Origin: JALOOB01 sp040766655
GTDB taxonomy: Bacteria > Chloroflexota > Anaerolineae > CG2-30-64-16
Direction: 5' to 3'
Assembly (NCBI GenBank): GCA_040766655.1
Contig: JAXGQB010000002.1
Location: 1 to 64,000, forward strand
Length of the DNA stretch: 64,000 bases
Positions 61,411 through 64,000 of this stretch are shown here, one piece after another (the first letter of the stretch is position 1; the number at the start of each line of letters is the position of its first letter). A program made the translations under genes and the position numbers. Under the pieces are notes generated by a model. It did not search any database. It worked only from the letters and a program-made list of their open reading frames with translations, and was not told where the DNA came from.

Positions 61411-63738
61411 TCAGGCCGCAGCGGTGGCCTTGTCATCGTTTTCATCACCTGCGCCTGGCTCCTCACCGGGCGCTTCGGCCTCGACTGAAGTGGCGGAAAG
61501 CGAGGCCGTAATTTCCGGCGCCGGGGCCAGCAGTGCGGAGGCTAGGTCCTCCTGACGGGCCGGGTCGAACAACTCATGCCGGACCCGCTGGTTGGTGCGA
61601 TCTACCAGCGCCGCGCCCAGGATCTTCTCCAGCGCATCATAATCCTCGTAGCAATACTCCTCCAGCAGTGGGATGATGTCGTCCTGCACGATGCGGGCGA
61701 AGCGGGAGAAATCGGCAACGGGCTTGCCGCTGTCCAGCAGATAGGCGTGGCCCACCTGGAGGTTGCGCGCGTCGCGGCCGACATGCTCGCAGATGCGGCG
61801 GTTGAGCGCGTCCAGCCAGGGGCCGAGGGGCACCCCTTTGATTACTACCTTCTCAAGCACTCTGCTATCCGGCATCAGCTCCACAAAACCGAAGCGCCGG
61901 CGCAGTGCGGTGTCCAGCAGCGCGATGGATCGGTCAGCGGTGTTCATGGTGCCGATCAGATACACGTTGTCCGGCACGCTGAACGGCTGGCCGGAGAGGG
62001 GCAGCAAGATCGGCCGGCCGCGCTTGTCACTCTCCAGCACGGTGAGCAGCTCGCCGAAGATGCGCGGGATGTCTCCGCGGTTGATCTCGTCCACGATCAG
62101 GAAGTAGCGTCGATCAGGATCGTTGCGGGCGTCGTCGCACAGGTGCTTGAAGATGCCGTCCCGGCGCTCGAACGCAAGCTGGCCGTTTGTTTGGAGCGGC
62201 CGGTAGCCTTCCAGGAAATCTTCGTAGCCGTAAGCCGGATGAAACGCGCACAGGCGCACCAGTCCGGCCTGGTCTCTGCCATCGCTGAGCACCACTTTCT
62301 GCTGGTCGGCCGAGAGCTGATCGAAGGCAGTGCCGAAGGCAGCGAAGGCGGCCAGGTCGAGTGCAGCCAGCCGCGCCCAATAGGTTTTGCCGGTGCCGGG
62401 TGGGCCGTAGAGGATAACTTGGCGCTTGCGGTCCAGCACGGCTTGGACGCGGCCAGGGATCCCGGGGAGAGGCGGTATCTGGCGCCGGCCGGAGGTAGGC
62501 CTGGGGGGCGCGACCGTATCTGATGGCCGCGATTTGCCCTCTGCGATGGGAGGCCAAACGGGCGCCAAGAGGCGGCGCTCAACCTCGATTTGATTCGCGT
62601 AAAACCTGATATCGCGAACGTTCGAATCAGTCGCTTCACTCTCTGGCAAGGTCCAGGTGGTTCCGTCTAGCCACTCCACCGGGCGCCGATGCGGGGCTCG
62701 CGGGTGCGCTACATGCTGATAACTGCCAGACACGCGGCCGATGCCCAGAACCTTATCCCCCTCCATGGCGAGCACCAGATCCCCTTCGGCCATTAAGGTG
62801 GCAAACCAGAAGATCTCGGAGGTCCAGCGGCCGGGGGCTTTGTAATGTTGCTTCATGAGCGCATGAAGCTGATTGCGGGAGACCTGATCATATTTCAGGC
62901 CCGACAGGTCACCAACAAGAGCCCAGCCCGCGGCGACGCAGTTTTCAGCGCGCATCAGGTCCCAGAGCCGGAGAGGCGGGTCAGAGTAGTTGGCCAGGAC
63001 GTGCCAATAGCGGTGCGGGCGTCCATCTCGTTCGTTGAGTAGCTTGGTCAAATGATTGATCGGCATATCCAGTTCGTGAGCTGCGTTGATGAAGTGTTGG
63101 GCGCAGATATAGCGCCCCTCACCGGTGGGCGGTTCCAATAGCATCTTGACCAGGTGGAAGCGCTGGTAGTCGGGATTGTGATAATCGTCGAGCCGATCGG
63201 GATATAACAGGCTGAAGTACTTGTGGCCCCACGCGGTGTCGTGGATGTCGGGGGCTATCCGCGCCAGATCGATCTGAAGCTGTGCATAGGCGTCATCGTC
63301 AGCCAAATCAGGCAGCCGGGCGAGCCGTTCGGCGCCAGCGATGAGCTGATCTCGATGGCGGCGAGCGACGCTGATGGCATCTGATAGGCTTAACTCCTGC
63401 TGCTTTTGTGGTGAACCGGTTGTCCACGCCCCGGTCTCGTTGCGCTTGTAGATGCCAAACTTGAGCGCGCTGCCGCCGGCGATGCTGCCGAACTGGAGGG
63501 TCGGGAACTCGTCGTCGTTCTTGAACTCCAGCCAGTAGACCAGGCTGTCGCGGTTCCCGTGGTCGTGCATGGTCGTGAGCAGCGCTTCGCCGTCGAGGCT
63601 GGCCAGCACGTCCGGCCCGAAGCGACGGCGGAAGGTGGCGTAGCACGCGTCGAGTTGGGCCTTTGACAGCAGTCCGCCGCTGGTTTGCATGGCTTGGTAG
63701 CGGTCGGTAAGGTCTTTCTTAATGCGTTCGTTGAGCAT
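61411..63738 (-). CDS. mcrB: McrB-like GTPase subunit with EVE/PUA-like reader domain
   Basis: 775 residues from the ATG at 63738, chosen because GGAGGCGACC precedes it. N-terminal DUF3578-like region (about 1-150), a helical part, then a PUA/EVE-like stretch (about 290-400: CVAAGWALVGDLSGL, WFATLMAEGDLVLAMEGDKV) that would read modified bases. AAA+ motor: ILYGPPGTGKTYWA (about 446), FLIVDEINRGDIPRIFGELL, and the McrB GTP motif GTMNTADRS (about 595). Acidic tail. Forms a type IV, modification-dependent restriction system with McrC. Confidence 0.9.
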   Translation of the reverse strand: MLNERIKKDLTDRYQAMQTSGGLLSKAQLDACYATFRRRFGPDVLASLDGEALLTTMHDHGNRDSLVYWLEFKNDDEFPTLQFGSIAGGSALKFGIYKRNETGAWTTGSPQKQQELSLSDAISVARRHRDQLIAGAERLARLPDLADDDAYAQLQIDLARIAPDIHDTAWGHKYFSLLYPDRLDDYHNPDYQRFHLVKMLLEPPTGEGRYICAQHFINAAHELDMPINHLTKLLNERDGRPHRYWHVLANYSDPPLRLWDLMRAENCVAAGWALVGDLSGLKYDQVSRNQLHALMKQHYKAPGRWTSEIFWFATLMAEGDLVLAMEGDKVLGIGRVSGSYQHVAHPRAPHRRPVEWLDGTTWTLPESEATDSNVRDIRFYANQIEVERRLLAPVWPPIAEGKSRPSDTVAPPRPTSGRRQIPPLPGIPGRVQAVLDRKRQVILYGPPGTGKTYWARLAALDLAAFAAFGTAFDQLSADQQKVVLSDGRDQAGLVRLCAFHPAYGYEDFLEGYRPLQTNGQLAFERRDGIFKHLCDDARNDPDRRYFLIVDEINRGDIPRIFGELLTVLESDKRGRPILLPLSGQPFSVPDNVYLIGTMNTADRSIALLDTALRRRFGFVELMPDSRVLEKVVIKGVPLGPWLDALNRRICEHVGRDARNLQVGHAYLLDSGKPVADFSRFARIVQDDIIPLLEEYCYEDYDALEKILGAALVDRTNQRVRHELFDPARQEDLASALLAPAPEITASLSATSVEAEAPGEEPGAGDENDDKATAAA

Positions 63739-63796
63739 GGTCGCCTCCATGATCCTTCTAGCGTTGTCGTTAAGCCACTCGATGGCTGGCGTGTGA

Positions 63797-64000
63797 TTAG
63801 CTCTTGGTTGGCCGCTTCTCCCTGGTTGCCAATCTCGTATCTCGGAATGACTGGCGAGCCTTCTTGAAGAACTCTGGGTCACGCTCCATGTGCGTTTTCA
63901 GCCAGTCGAGAAAGGTTTCGCTGTACTGACCAGGGCTGCCAAGAACCTTCCCTTTGTAGTAAAACTCGGGCCGCTTTTGTATATCATGCTGCCTGACAAT
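63797..64000 (-). CDS. Partial gene cut by the window edge
   Basis: An open frame runs in from the right edge and stops at 63797 (67 codons seen). It is charged and helical (VLGSPGQYSETFLDWLKTHM, FFKKARQSFRD), ending EKRPTKS. Lies 58 bp upstream of mcrB on the same strand and may belong to the same operon. No family can be assigned from this fragment. Confidence 0.45.
   Translation of the reverse strand: MVRQHDIQKRPEFYYKGKVLGSPGQYSETFLDWLKTHMERDPEFFKKARQSFRDTRLATREKRPTKS

Overview
The window is GC-rich bacterial DNA, most likely from a Chloroflexota (Anaerolineae/Caldilineae-like) genome. I infer this from the gene types (kinase-AAA-TPR regulators, large secreted proteins with META, PA14, CotH and NBR1-type Ig-like domains, a secreted RHS protein); no marker gene here proves it.

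Layout. 0.3-18.5 kb is chromosomal and mostly on the plus strand: a tandem-YbaY lipoprotein, an alpha/beta hydrolase, two divergent small paralogues, a Ser/Thr kinase-AAA-TPR regulator (one frameshift) in an overlapping set with a NarL-type histidine kinase and response regulator, membrane proteins, and a run of exported proteins (CotH-like, META/META, PA14, SBP_bac_3-Ig). 18.6-25.8 kb holds galE, galK, marR-chrA, a TspO-like gene and a dinG-like helicase. Every one of these is split by small indels, so this stretch is either decayed or poorly resolved sequence.

26-38 kb is an intact replication/partition/transfer module: excisionase-like HTH, actin-like ParM with a small ParR-like partner, DnaB helicase, a putative initiator carrying 21-22 bp iterons inside its gene, a GxxExxY protein, a coiled-coil gene bracketed by 82-bp inverted repeats, a replication-relaxation-like protein, an FtsK-like translocase and a PHAX-domain protein. 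It is preceded by a cluster of five DNA hairpins. A tyrosine recombinase lies at 56.2 kb. I infer an integrative element of roughly 31 kb (about 26-57.8 kb) that resembles actinomycete AICEs (Rep, FtsK-type transfer, Xis/Int, no visible T4SS or relaxase) but adds DnaB and ParM/ParR.

Cargo and neighbours. Between the module and the integrase, on the minus strand, lie a 2865-residue secreted RHS protein with an HNH-like toxin tip and an overlapping immunity gene, two small genes, an ATPase with an OmpR-type winged helix, and the most interesting locus. That locus is a RelA/SpoT homologue fused to an AAA/STAND ATPase, split by an IS21-family element. Removing the IS and one copy of its 6-bp target duplication (CATGTT) restores one continuous reading frame of about 1028 codons: HD, synthetase, TGS, zinc finger, ACT, AAA, winged helix. 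Both ppGpp active sites look degenerate, so the protein reads as a stress-sensor scaffold driving an NTPase. Beyond the integrase come a MntA/HepT toxin-antitoxin pair, a small operon with an HTH protein and a poly-gamma-glutamate hydrolase-like protein, and an McrBC restriction system, which together look like a defence island.
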